From Patescibacteria group bacterium (GTDB lineage: Bacteria > Patescibacteriota > Minisyncoccia > Phycocordibacterales > PALSA-1337), in the NCBI GenBank assembly GCA_023487965.1, contig JAMDBV010000002.1, positions 1 through 6,620 on the forward strand: a stretch of 6,620 bases of DNA, in the 5' to 3' direction. Numbering within the stretch: the first letter of the stretch is position 1; every line of letters starts with the position of its first letter. Below the pieces are notes generated by a model that searched no databases, had not been told where the DNA came from, and saw nothing but the letters and a program-made list of their open reading frames with translations. A program made the position numbers and the translations under genes. Positions 1-6,536 of the stretch are shown here, piece by piece.

Positions 1-596
<596 letters not shown>

Positions 597-665
597 TTAC
601 ATCATGTGTCAGCTCCAGAATAGTAACATGACAAATGACATTTATAATCGCTCTCTACTCAAACA

Positions 666-977
666 CTATAAAGCTATAGAAGGTGCTCTTATTGGCTGAC
701 TATTTATTAGAAATTCCAGTGAATAGTAAGGCGAAACAAAACTGATCTTCGATGCAGTCTTATCTTCGATGTACTGTGAGGGGGTCGCGCCACAGAGCAA
801 AAGACTACCGCATGTGGCCGTTTTTCCATTCAGGGACAATATCGGTTCGACGGAGACAATGCGGCCTTTCAATTGACCGTTATTTTCTACTATCGCAAAT
901 ATTACCTTGAAATTGCGGCCATACGAGTCGCTGATGATCCGCGTAACGTATTGATTTTCCTTGTATACCTGTAGCAT
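666..977 (-). CDS. Hypothetical protein of about 103 residues
   Basis: I do not recognise this protein. From the ATG at 977 it has 103 residues, starting MLQVYKENQYVTRIISD. Alternation of hydrophobic and polar residues (FKVIFAIVENNG, GRIVSVEPIL) suggests a small beta-rich soluble domain. There is no signal peptide, no membrane segment, and only two cysteines (in TCGSLLLCG). The frame is open up to 1013, but I chose 977. A well-spaced promoter (TTGCCC, 17 nt, TAGAAT) lies at 985..1013 and would overlap a longer coding region. It ends 81 nt before the dnaK start on the same strand, so the two may be co-transcribed. A small weak inverted repeat (CTATA, loop AAGC, TATAG; 666..679) overlaps the stop codon. 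Being open for over 100 codons with its own promoter makes it a plausible real gene, of unknown function. Confidence 0.6.
   Translation of the reverse strand: MLQVYKENQYVTRIISDSYGRNFKVIFAIVENNGQLKGRIVSVEPILSLNGKTATCGSLLLCGATPSQYIEDKTASKISFVSPYYSLEFLINSQPIRAPSIAL
926..943 (+). repeat. 18-bp direct repeat, copy 2 (inside the hypothetical gene)
   Basis: Identical to bases 1-18. Here it encodes residues T12-S18 of the hypothetical protein on the minus strand and sits in an uninterrupted reading frame, so this is likely the original location. Confidence 0.85.
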
Positions 978-984
978 TATCGTT

Positions 985-1013
985 ATTCTAGTATAACTTT
1001 TGGTAGAGGGCAA
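985..1013 (-). promoter_or_regulatory. Sigma70-type promoter of the 103-residue gene
   Basis: On the minus strand the -35 is TTGCCC (1008-1013, 4/6), followed by a 17-nt spacer and the -10 TAGAAT (985-990, 5/6). Seven nucleotides separate the -10 from the ATG at 977, so the transcript would start at or just before the AUG and be essentially leaderless. This is read from sequence only. Confidence 0.5.
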
Positions 1014-1035
1014 ATGTTACGAAATAATAAAATAA

Positions 1036-1875
1036 TTACTGCCCTAGAATCGTTCTGACTTCCTCCATAACCATATTTGCCTCTTCACTCTTCACTCCAA
1101 TGTCGGAAAGAACATTTGTTGCGTGCAGGAGGTCAGTGCATGTGATAATGTCCCTGCCTATCAGATCCTTCTTTTGTTGATTGGTAAGTGCCGAAATGGT
1201 CGTTATCGGATGCAGGCCGTGGGTCTCGATGATTGTGTGGAGGTTTTCTTTCGGATAATTCCAGCCGATCATATGAATATTTTTACATTCGCCGTATTTG
1301 ATCGCTGAATCAGTAAATTTCGTATTCGTAAATAACCATCGAGATGTGAGTTTACGTTCCTTATCGCCGTACTTGAATGTCATGTCCGCCAAATCATCGA
1401 AGCGCGACTTTACATATAGGGCGACCTTTAGGTCGGAGCGCAATGCGATCTCATTGTGGAATTTCGCTTCCGTCATCGCCAATTCGTCCCCTTTCCACGC
1501 CACAACGTCGATCTCATGATCTACACCACATGTACCCATAAGTGTCTGATCAGTGATAGTCTCATAGCCCCAGATATTGAATATACGGGACACGAACCGC
1601 TCGAACGGAAAACCGTCCGGACCGAGCTCAAATATCGCGCGACGTATCGAATATTTTGAAGCGGTATGCTTGGAATGGCGCTTCAACAGTTCGAAGGCCC
1701 GTCGATAAATATCGACAGTTGGCATACCCTCCCACATGTCTTTCTCTATCTCTTCAACCACATCCTCCGCCTCAACATCGTTTGCACCGGCATGACGCAA
1801 TGAATTGATCAACTTCTCTTCCTCGAATAATTGCTTACTGCCGTCCGATTTCGTAATTGTGATCAGGTGATTCAT
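1036..1875 (-). CDS. ATP-cone / Mrr-like PD-(D/E)xK restriction endonuclease fusion
   Basis: Predicted DNA endonuclease under nucleotide control, 279 residues from the ATG at 1875. Residues about 4-85 are an ATP-cone, the module that senses ATP/dATP in NrdR and class I ribonucleotide reductases: ITITKSDGSKQLF, then helices ending in YSIRRAIFELGP. Residues about 88-200 form an Mrr-type PD-(D/E)xK nuclease. The visible catalytic set is E92 in PFERF, D123 in HEIDVV, and E136-A137-K138 in TEAKFH, the D...ExK core. Residues about 225-279 are helical and resemble a helix-hairpin-helix tail that could hold DNA. Another ATG lies 20 codons upstream (1935), but it lacks a ribosome site and a near-perfect promoter falls between the two, so 1875 is preferred. 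The gene stands alone, with the GIY-YIG unit upstream. This domain combination is known in Bacteroidetes and CPR genomes; its target is unknown. Defence is an inference. Confidence 0.85.
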   Translation of the reverse strand: MNHLITITKSDGSKQLFEEEKLINSLRHAGANDVEAEDVVEEIEKDMWEGMPTVDIYRRAFELLKRHSKHTASKYSIRRAIFELGPDGFPFERFVSRIFNIWGYETITDQTLMGTCGVDHEIDVVAWKGDELAMTEAKFHNEIALRSDLKVALYVKSRFDDLADMTFKYGDKERKLTSRWLFTNTKFTDSAIKYGECKNIHMIGWNYPKENLHTIIETHGLHPITTISALTNQQKKDLIGRDIITCTDLLHATNVLSDIGVKSEEANMVMEEVRTILGQ

Positions 1876-1881
1876 TGTTTC

Positions 1882-1910
1882 ATTATATTGGATTTCCGCC
1901 AAATTACCAA
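1882..1910 (-). promoter_or_regulatory. Strong sigma70-type promoter of the ATP-cone nuclease gene
   Basis: On the minus strand the -35 is TTGGTA (1905-1910, 4/6), the spacer is exactly 17 nt, and the -10 is a perfect TATAAT (1882-1887). Six nucleotides separate the -10 from the ATG at 1875, so the expected transcription start is at or next to the AUG. It lies inside the longer open frame starting at 1935, and so decides for the shorter start. Confidence 0.6.
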
Positions 1911-1954
1911 TTGCAAATATATTGACCTTATTCATGACAATTATTAGAACACTG

Positions 1955-2055
1955 TATCCGTGTCATTCTCGAGTGCTTCGTATATCTTGTGTTATACCCA
2001 CTCTCCCTGTGTCATCCTCGCATTCTTGTGTCATCCTCGCGAAGGCGAGGATCCA
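1955..2055 (+). repeat. Left repeat cluster of the GIY-YIG unit
   Basis: At least four copies of a unit with core TGTGTCATCCTCGC, starting at 1959 (CGTGTCAT), 1988 (TGTGTTAT, degenerate), 2008 and 2027 (both TGTGTCAT). The inner spacings are 20 and 19 bp. The inner 48 bp (2008-2055) match the reverse complement of 2412-2459 at 46 of 48 positions. The outer 12 bp (1955-1966) match the reverse complement of 2522-2533 at 11 of 12. The innermost copy continues into a perfect hairpin. Confidence 0.85.
2033..2052. repeat. Perfect 8-bp-stem hairpin in the left repeat
   Basis: Arms ATCCTCGC (2033-2040) and GCGAGGAT (2045-2052) with loop GAAG. The same hairpin recurs in inverted orientation at 2415-2434. 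On the minus strand it lies about 30 nt past the GIY-YIG stop codon, but no T-run follows, so it is not a typical intrinsic terminator. Confidence 0.85.
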
Positions 2056-2081
2056 GGTGTCACCACCTTGTAGTCTCAAAT

Positions 2082-2378
2082 TCATATCTCCAATTTTCTA
2101 GAAATATCATTCCATTCTGGGTTGTGTTGCTCAATGAGTTTAATCTTCCATTCCCTATTCCAATGCTTCAGTTGCTTCTCCCTTTGCAGAGCAGATTCCA
2201 CATCATTAGTTGATTCAAAATACATCAATTTATCAATGCCATATTTTGCTGTGAATCCATCAAAATCTTTGTTTCTATGTTGTTGTATTCTATGTCTCAA
2301 ATTGCTTGTTACGCCTATATATAATGCTCCGCATTTTCTATTTGATAGTATGTATACACAATAGGTCTTGGTATTCAT
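2082..2378 (-). CDS. GIY-YIG endonuclease domain protein (98 residues)
   Basis: Single-domain GIY-YIG nuclease of the small group often listed as 'putative endonuclease' (YhbQ/UPF0213-like). The family cuts DNA in a metal-dependent way. From the ATG at 2378 the protein starts MNTKTYCVYILSN. The GIY motif is V8-Y9-I10 and the YIG motif is Y20-I21-G22. Basic residues follow in NLRHRIQQH (R28, R30), and the likely metal ligand is E67 in LQREKQLK. The tail WNREWKIKLIE and NPEWND is typical of this group. The length is normal for the family. The frame stays open to 2528, but those 50 extra codons are only translation of the repeat cluster (cysteine-rich, low complexity), so the methionine directly before TYCVYIL is the start. 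No Shine-Dalgarno is present; a TATACT hexamer lies 6 nt upstream. Flanking inverted repeats suggest that it acts on them, which is unproven. Confidence 0.9.
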   Translation of the reverse strand: MNTKTYCVYILSNRKCGALYIGVTSNLRHRIQQHRNKDFDGFTAKYGIDKLMYFESTNDVESALQREKQLKHWNREWKIKLIEQHNPEWNDISRKLEI

Positions 2379-2384
2379 GGGACA

Positions 2385-2390
2385 AGTATA
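2385..2390 (-). promoter_or_regulatory. Candidate -10 (TATACT) of the GIY-YIG gene
   Basis: TATACT on the minus strand, 5/6 to consensus, 6 nt before the ATG at 2378. No convincing -35 is seen 16-18 nt further upstream. Its support comes mainly from having the same geometry as the TATAAT before the ATP-cone nuclease gene. Confidence 0.35.
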
Positions 2391-2411
2391 ACAGAAGCTG
2401 GTGGATAGACA

Positions 2412-2533
2412 TGGATCCTCGCCTTCGCGAGGATGACACAAGGGTGCGAGGATGACACAAAGGGTGTGAGGATGACACAAAGAACATGTATGGCACATTA
2501 GGATAATAGAGGAGTCCAATGATGACACAGATA
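2412..2533 (-). repeat. Right repeat cluster of the GIY-YIG unit
   Basis: Mirror image of the left cluster. Copies of the core ATGACACA lie at 2433, 2452, 2472 and 2522, with a degenerate ATGGCACA at 2490. The spacings of the first four are 19, 20 and 18 bp. The innermost copy contains the hairpin ATCCTCGC, loop CTTC, GCGAGGAT (2415-2434). The stretch 2412-2459 pairs with 2008-2055 as a 46/48 inverted repeat. It fills nearly all of the gap between PBP2 and the GIY-YIG start. Confidence 0.85.
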
Positions 2534-2537
2534 ATCG

Positions 2538-4223
2538 CTACTTGAAATATTCCGGTGTATTTACGCTCATCCAATCAGCCGTGGCGCGCAATACGGCAAC
2601 AGCACCGATCAAATTATGCACCGAGCCTTGCTCCAAAATAACCGCAAAAGCGTACTTCGGTTGTTTGTATGGCCAAAATCCGATAACCCATGAATTAACC
2701 TTCTCTTTGCTTACACCCAATTCCGCCGTTCCTGTTTTGGTCGCGAATTCGGTGTATGGTACATTCATGGCCTTGCCTGTCCCTATTGTAGCCGACAATC
2801 TCATACCCTCTCTTACGATTTCAATGTTATTCGGATCCAGACTATCCAATGTCCTCTCGACTACCGGCTCATTTCCGGAAACTATCGTCGGCACCAAGAG
2901 GTGCCCACCGTTTGCGATAGCCGCTATCGCTCGTACCATTTGCGACGGAGTGACCAATGTTCCGTATTGACCGATTGCGGTATGATACGTATCGCCCAAG
3001 TACCAGGATTCATCAAAAGTCTTCTTCTTCCATTCCGGTGTCGGTATTGTTCCGGATTTGCCTGACAAGAAGGACGCTTCCGGAATAGCTTCACCGAAAC
3101 CGAATAATCGCAGATACTTGTCGATACCCGCTATACCGAGACCCTTCTGATCGCCATAGCCGCCACCGACTGTATAGAAATACGCATCGGACGACATTGC
3201 GATTGCATGCCGTATATCCAGATCGCCGAGGTCCTTCCAATCACGAAACATCGATGAAAGATTTGGATCGTATGGATTCTGAACCGTTATATAACCTTTT
3301 GTATGAATAATCTTATTCGGATCGATAACGTTTTCATTGAGAACGCCGGATGCGATATAGGGTTTTACCGTCGAGCCGGGAACATACAGACCATCGATGG
3401 CTCTGTCTAGAAACGGAAGACGCTTATCATTAAGCATACTCTGTATCGCGCCTTGATCGTTGCGATCAGACATTATCTGCGGACTAAATTCCGGATAACT
3501 TGTGAGCGCCAGCATCTCTCCGGTATTCACATCCATGATAACTCCCGCTCCGCCGGCAAAACCATATGTGTCGTCGATATTTTTGATATTACTGAACAGT
3601 TCCGACTGAACTCTGCTGTCGATCGACAGACGTATATTGTCTCCATTCTCCGGCGGCCGCATCGTATTTTCGGAGACAATATGACCCGTAGCGTCGACTT
3701 CGACTAGACGAGAGCCATTCCTACCGCTGAGTTCGGCATTATAAAATTTCTCAACACCGTCGACTCCTTCGAAATCTTCGCGGTAATAGAAACCGTTTGA
3801 ATCTTTCGATGGATATTGAACATAGCCCAGAATATGTGCCAAGCCGGTAGTACTCGCATACTCACGGCGAGACACGTCACCATCCTCGCTCGGCGCATTC
3901 CACGCAAGCAGTACACCGTTGCGATCTGTTATAACCCCACGGCCTCCGAAAACCGGTACGGGCCGCAATATATTCATGGCGCTTCGTCTCGAATATTCGT
4001 CACCGTTGGATATTTGCAATTTCCAGATCTGTGACAAGAAAATAACAAACATCAATATCGACGCGCCAAGAACCGTAAGGAGCGACATTCGTGATATCGG
4101 TCGCTCCAACCGCCCCTCATAACGAGTGCGATCTAGATTTGAAACATTGCTGGCATCGATAAGGACTTCGTCGGGATCTATCTCGACGTTTCTATGATTG
4201 CTCTTCTTTTGCAACAAATTCAT
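2538..4223 (-). CDS. mrdA: Penicillin-binding protein 2, elongation-specific transpeptidase
   Basis: Class B penicillin-binding protein that cross-links peptidoglycan at the lateral wall, acting on the outer face of the membrane as part of the Rod complex (usually with RodA, not in this window). It has 561 residues, somewhat shorter than the E. coli protein. After a cytoplasmic tail there is one membrane anchor at about 46-67. The dimerisation/pedestal region follows (GRGVITDRNGVLLAWN at 94-109, FEGVDGVEKFYNAELSG at 151-167). The transpeptidase domain carries all three active-site motifs: S284-T-V-K287 with the acylated serine, S344-S-D346, and K496-T-G498. SxD instead of SxN is normal for PBP2. 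It starts 26 nt after the mreD-like stop codon and is the last gene of the shape operon. A TATAGT hexamer 6 nt before the ATG may give it an extra promoter. The neighbours favour PBP2 over the division-specific PBP3. Confidence 0.93.
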   Translation of the reverse strand: MNLLQKKSNHRNVEIDPDEVLIDASNVSNLDRTRYEGRLERPISRMSLLTVLGASILMFVIFLSQIWKLQISNGDEYSRRSAMNILRPVPVFGGRGVITDRNGVLLAWNAPSEDGDVSRREYASTTGLAHILGYVQYPSKDSNGFYYREDFEGVDGVEKFYNAELSGRNGSRLVEVDATGHIVSENTMRPPENGDNIRLSIDSRVQSELFSNIKNIDDTYGFAGGAGVIMDVNTGEMLALTSYPEFSPQIMSDRNDQGAIQSMLNDKRLPFLDRAIDGLYVPGSTVKPYIASGVLNENVIDPNKIIHTKGYITVQNPYDPNLSSMFRDWKDLGDLDIRHAIAMSSDAYFYTVGGGYGDQKGLGIAGIDKYLRLFGFGEAIPEASFLSGKSGTIPTPEWKKKTFDESWYLGDTYHTAIGQYGTLVTPSQMVRAIAAIANGGHLLVPTIVSGNEPVVERTLDSLDPNNIEIVREGMRLSATIGTGKAMNVPYTEFATKTGTAELGVSKEKVNSWVIGFWPYKQPKYAFAVILEQGSVHNLIGAVAVLRATADWMSVNTPEYFK

Positions 4224-4229
4224 GCAATG

Positions 4230-4235
4230 ACTATA
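4230..4235 (-). promoter_or_regulatory. Candidate -10 (TATAGT) of the PBP2 gene
   Basis: TATAGT on the minus strand, 5/6 to consensus, 6 nt before the ATG at 4223, in the short gap after the mreD-like gene. The only -35-like hexamer (TTGCGC, 4256-4261) is 20 nt away, which is too far for a good promoter. Confidence 0.3.
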
Positions 4236-4249
4236 TCACACATATGTAT

Positions 4250-4513
4250 CTAATTGCGCAAAAAAGATGAGGATGCTTTGCCTATTATGGATAGAGCCAG
4301 TGCTACAAAAAAACCTATATCTCTGCTCACCAGATTGTTGCGACCGTACAGATATAGACTGTCATAGGCAATGCCGGCAATGATGAATTCGATGTAGAAT
4401 GGCATCGTCATGATACCAATGATACCGACGATAATGCCGATATACCAATACCCGTACGCCACCGAGCCAAATAGCAAGATATCAAATATTATTCTCAAAA
4501 TTATTTTTTTCAT
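4250..4513 (-). CDS. Short MreD-like integral membrane protein
   Basis: Predicted membrane protein of 87 residues in the position where mreD sits in most bacteria, between mreC and the PBP2 gene. MreD normally has about 160 residues and five or six helices. This one is roughly half that, with perhaps three or four hydrophobic segments: about 5-20, 23-38, 40-56 and 67-80. The stretch FIIAGIAYDSLYLYG resembles the G-x-x-x-D segment of MreD proteins. The ATG at 4513 overlaps the mreC stop as ATGA, a classic translational-coupling junction, so I prefer it to an in-frame ATG 8 codons upstream (4537) that would overlap mreC by 28 nt. The assignment rests mainly on position and hydrophobicity. It could be a reduced MreD or an unrelated small membrane partner. 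No frameshift or remnant of a longer gene is evident. Confidence 0.75.
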   Translation of the reverse strand: MKKIILRIIFDILLFGSVAYGYWYIGIIVGIIGIMTMPFYIEFIIAGIAYDSLYLYGRNNLVSRDIGFFVALALSIIGKASSSFLRN

Positions 4514-5379
4514 TTGTTGTTGCGTATCAGAACCCATCTCTGCGAATAAATATTTACGTTTGGCGCAAATAATATTTTCTGAAATGGTTGAGCCGGATCA
4601 CTTATGATTTCCTTGACCGTACCGAATGCAATATTATCCAACCCCTCACTTGTCACACTGTCACCGATATTGACCTGAATGTCTCTCGAAACATCGGCAC
4701 TGTATTGACCGCCACCGAGACCGATAGCATCGATCGGAACACTCGATGAACCTATGTATACTTTATATGTTTCTCCGGCCGAAGTATAGAGCGTGACAAT
4801 CGAAGTATTGGCGAGAACTGATGAGATTTTGCCGATCAAAATCTTGCCGACGCTATAGACGCTTTCGCCGACCGCAAATCCCCTGTCTCCTCCGCCATCA
4901 ATCACATATTGGTCATATCCCGTATGTGGCGGCACAATCAGAACCGGAGCGATCGAATATTTCTCAGTTGATATACGCAACGCGCTCAATATATTGCCAC
5001 GCTCGTCTGTAAACGTTTCAGTTGTCGACGCGGTGGTGGTCGATACACTCTGGTACTCTTTGATACCCAATATCTGCTTCAGCTGGAGATTCTCGGCCAC
5101 GATCGCCTCTATATTTGCATAATACGATTCGTACTGCGCTACCTTTGCGCGTAGCACCTCATTTTCATTGAGCAATGTATCGTGCGACGATAGACTGCCG
5201 GCCTCTATACCGTATCTTATATTCCAGAATGGTTTGGCGATCGCGGAAAATAGGTTCGGCATAAAATTGGGGAAGAGATAGTTCCAACCCAATACAAATA
5301 CGATAAGGAGAATTATACCCAAAATCACGAGTCGTTTTTTGCTCCTATCGCGACTATTTATTTGAGATCTCATCATCAT
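4510..5379 (-). CDS. mreC: Rod-shape-determining protein MreC
   Basis: Bitopic membrane scaffold that links MreB filaments to the wall synthases and is thought to activate PBP2. It has 289 residues, normal for the family. A short basic cytoplasmic tail (SRDRSKKR) precedes one membrane helix at about 17-36. A coiled coil follows at about 68-106 (NENEVLRAKVAQYE through IVAENLQLKQILG), then the double beta-barrel domain at about 132-287. Typical features include DGGGDRGFAVGESVYS, VGKILIGKISSV and the late GDSVTSEGLDNIAFG, equivalent to the family's GD-V-TSG-L. A Ser/Thr-rich linker (VSTTTASTTETFT) joins coil and barrel. It overlaps the end of mreB by 26 nt. Three consecutive ATG codons (5379, 5376, 5373) compete as the start and no Shine-Dalgarno distinguishes them; translation is probably coupled to mreB. 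The stop is TGA within the ATGA shared with the next gene. Confidence 0.92.
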   Translation of the reverse strand: MMMRSQINSRDRSKKRLVILGIILLIVFVLGWNYLFPNFMPNLFSAIAKPFWNIRYGIEAGSLSSHDTLLNENEVLRAKVAQYESYYANIEAIVAENLQLKQILGIKEYQSVSTTTASTTETFTDERGNILSALRISTEKYSIAPVLIVPPHTGYDQYVIDGGGDRGFAVGESVYSVGKILIGKISSVLANTSIVTLYTSAGETYKVYIGSSSVPIDAIGLGGGQYSADVSRDIQVNIGDSVTSEGLDNIAFGTVKEIISDPAQPFQKILFAPNVNIYSQRWVLIRNNK

Positions 5380-6415
5380 TTTCTATGAGTATATTGCGGA
5401 AGGTGTCGATGTTTTCGACGATAATGCCGGCGCCGCGAGCGATGGCGGTGAGAGGATCGTCCGCGATCGTTATAGGTATCTTGAGCTCTTCGGCGAGCAA
5501 GCCGTCCAGACCTTTTATGAGTGCTCCGCCACCGACGAGATGCAGACCGCGCTTCATGATATCGGCGAGAATTTCCGGCGGCGTCGTTTCGAGTACCTCC
5601 TTGGCGGAATCGACAATGATACCTATGGACTGCGACATGGCTTCACGTATATCGGAATCAGTGATTATGACCTCGCGTGGCAGACCGGCGATGAGGTCGC
5701 GACCGCGAATAGTTGTTTCGAGTGGCTCGCCTTGGAGTACGGCTCCGACGGACAATTTGACGGCTTCAGCCGTCGTTTCGCCTATCAGGATCTTGAACTC
5801 ATTGCGTATATACGAGATGATGTCATTGTTGAATTTGTCCCCGGCGATCTTGAGATTCTTCGAGCGAACGATACCGCCCATCGATATGACAGCAATATCC
5901 GTCGTGCCGCCACCGATATCGATAACCATGCTACCTACGGGATCATGGATAGGCAATCTGATACCGATGGCGCCGGCCATCGGTTGCTCGACGATATAGA
6001 CTTCACGCGCCCCAGCGTTCCTGGCCGCATCGCGCACGGCTCGGACTTCAACATTTGTGACAACTGACGGCACACCGATAACCACGCGTGGTCCCAATAT
6101 GCGCTTTGGCATAAATTCATTGGCGCGCTTTATGAGATATGCGAGCATTTCTTCCGTGACTTCGAAGTCAGAGATGACACCGTCGACGAGTGGCCGCACA
6201 GCGACAATATGTTGCGGCGTCCGTCCGAGCATTTGCTTTGCGGCGGCTCCGACAGCGACAACCTGGCCCGTCTTTTGATTTACGGCGACAACGGATGGTT
6301 CATTGACGACTATGCCTTTTTCGCGAACGTAGACGAGGGTATTGGCTGTGCCGAGATCGATGCCGATGTCATTTGAGAAGCGATTGAGGATTTTGTATCG
6401 TTTTTCCTTGAACAT
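5354..6415 (-). CDS. mreB: Rod-shape-determining actin homologue MreB
   Basis: Bacterial actin that forms membrane-associated ATP-dependent filaments guiding lateral peptidoglycan synthesis. It has 353 residues, close to the usual 335-350. All nucleotide-site motifs are visible. Phosphate-1 is D20-L-G-T-A-N-T in DIGIDLGTANTLVYV. Phosphate-2 is D166-I-G-G-G-T-T-D in VIDIGGGTTDIAV. The adenosine motif is G295-G-G in LHLVGGGALIKGL. EQPMAGAIG (143-151) and GDKFNNDI (192-199) are also diagnostic. The N-terminus MFKEKRYKILNRF is basic and partly hydrophobic, as in MreB proteins that bind the membrane through an N-terminal helix. An in-frame TAG lies four codons upstream, so 6415 is the first possible start. 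It is the first gene of the mreB-mreC-mreD-like-PBP2 operon. No Shine-Dalgarno is present. It shares the actin/Hsp70 fold with DnaK, but its motifs are clearly of the MreB type. Confidence 0.97.
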   Translation of the reverse strand: MFKEKRYKILNRFSNDIGIDLGTANTLVYVREKGIVVNEPSVVAVNQKTGQVVAVGAAAKQMLGRTPQHIVAVRPLVDGVISDFEVTEEMLAYLIKRANEFMPKRILGPRVVIGVPSVVTNVEVRAVRDAARNAGAREVYIVEQPMAGAIGIRLPIHDPVGSMVIDIGGGTTDIAVISMGGIVRSKNLKIAGDKFNNDIISYIRNEFKILIGETTAEAVKLSVGAVLQGEPLETTIRGRDLIAGLPREVIITDSDIREAMSQSIGIIVDSAKEVLETTPPEILADIMKRGLHLVGGGALIKGLDGLLAEELKIPITIADDPLTAIARGAGIIVENIDTFRNILIENDDEISNK

Positions 6416-6429
6416 AGCTGTAAACTACC

Positions 6430-6458
6430 ATATTTTGAGCCATGAATGTAGTTGACAA
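6430..6458 (-). promoter_or_regulatory. Candidate promoter of the mreB operon
   Basis: On the minus strand a good -35 TTGTCA (6453-6458, 5/6) lies 17 nt from a poor -10 AAATAT (6430-6435). A TATGGT (6427-6432) is a better hexamer, but 20 nt away. Either would give a leader of only a few nucleotides. The -35 shares five bases with the -35 of the divergent plus-strand promoter, so the two could compete for polymerase. Confidence 0.35.
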
Positions 6459-6480
6459 TTATTGTTGTTCGTGCTATCCT
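6452..6480 (+). promoter_or_regulatory. Sigma70-type promoter facing right
   Basis: Perfect -35 TTGACA (6452-6457), 17-nt spacer, and -10 TATCCT (6475-6480, 4/6). Transcription would start near 6487 and reach the gene at 6555 with a leader of about 68 nt that contains the palindrome at 6537..6556. Confidence 0.55.
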
Positions 6481-6536
6481 GTTGGACGAAAGGTACCTAC
6501 TGATATTCACACATATCCTTATCGTATTTACATCAT

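Larger units (their letters stand above)
1955..2533. mobile_element. Putative repeat-bounded GIY-YIG nuclease element (about 580 bp)
   Basis: One small nuclease gene is enclosed by mirrored clusters of a short palindromic repeat. The outermost copies (1955-1966 and 2522-2533) and the 48-bp inner inverted repeats mark the boundaries. The right boundary is only 4 bp from the PBP2 stop codon. I see no target-site duplication next to the outer copies. The arrangement recalls REP sequences around RAYT transposase genes, but the enzyme here is a GIY-YIG nuclease. Calling it mobile is an inference from architecture. Confidence 0.5.

Noticed and set aside
1876..1935. Upstream ATG at 1935 as the start of the ATP-cone nuclease
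   Set aside because: It has no ribosome site, the extra 20 residues do not belong to the ATP-cone, and a TTGGTA-17-TATAAT promoter lies within that stretch.
2415..2434. Hairpin as an intrinsic terminator of the shape operon
   Set aside because: On the minus strand it is not followed by a T-run, and it is an integral copy of the repeat that also occurs on the far side of the GIY-YIG gene.
2431..2480. Short regularly spaced repeats that might suggest a CRISPR array
   Set aside because: The units are 19-20 bp, degenerate, and directly adjacent without unique spacers. They are mirrored on the other side of the GIY-YIG gene, and no cas gene is present.
2338..2574. Minus-strand open frame of 78 codons across the repeats
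   Set aside because: It is a translation of the repeat cluster (SSRRRGS-type peptide) in another frame, overlapping the PBP2 end and the GIY-YIG start.
5385..6067. Long plus-strand open frames opposite mreB
   Set aside because: They are antisense shadows of a strongly conserved gene and have no recognisable motifs.
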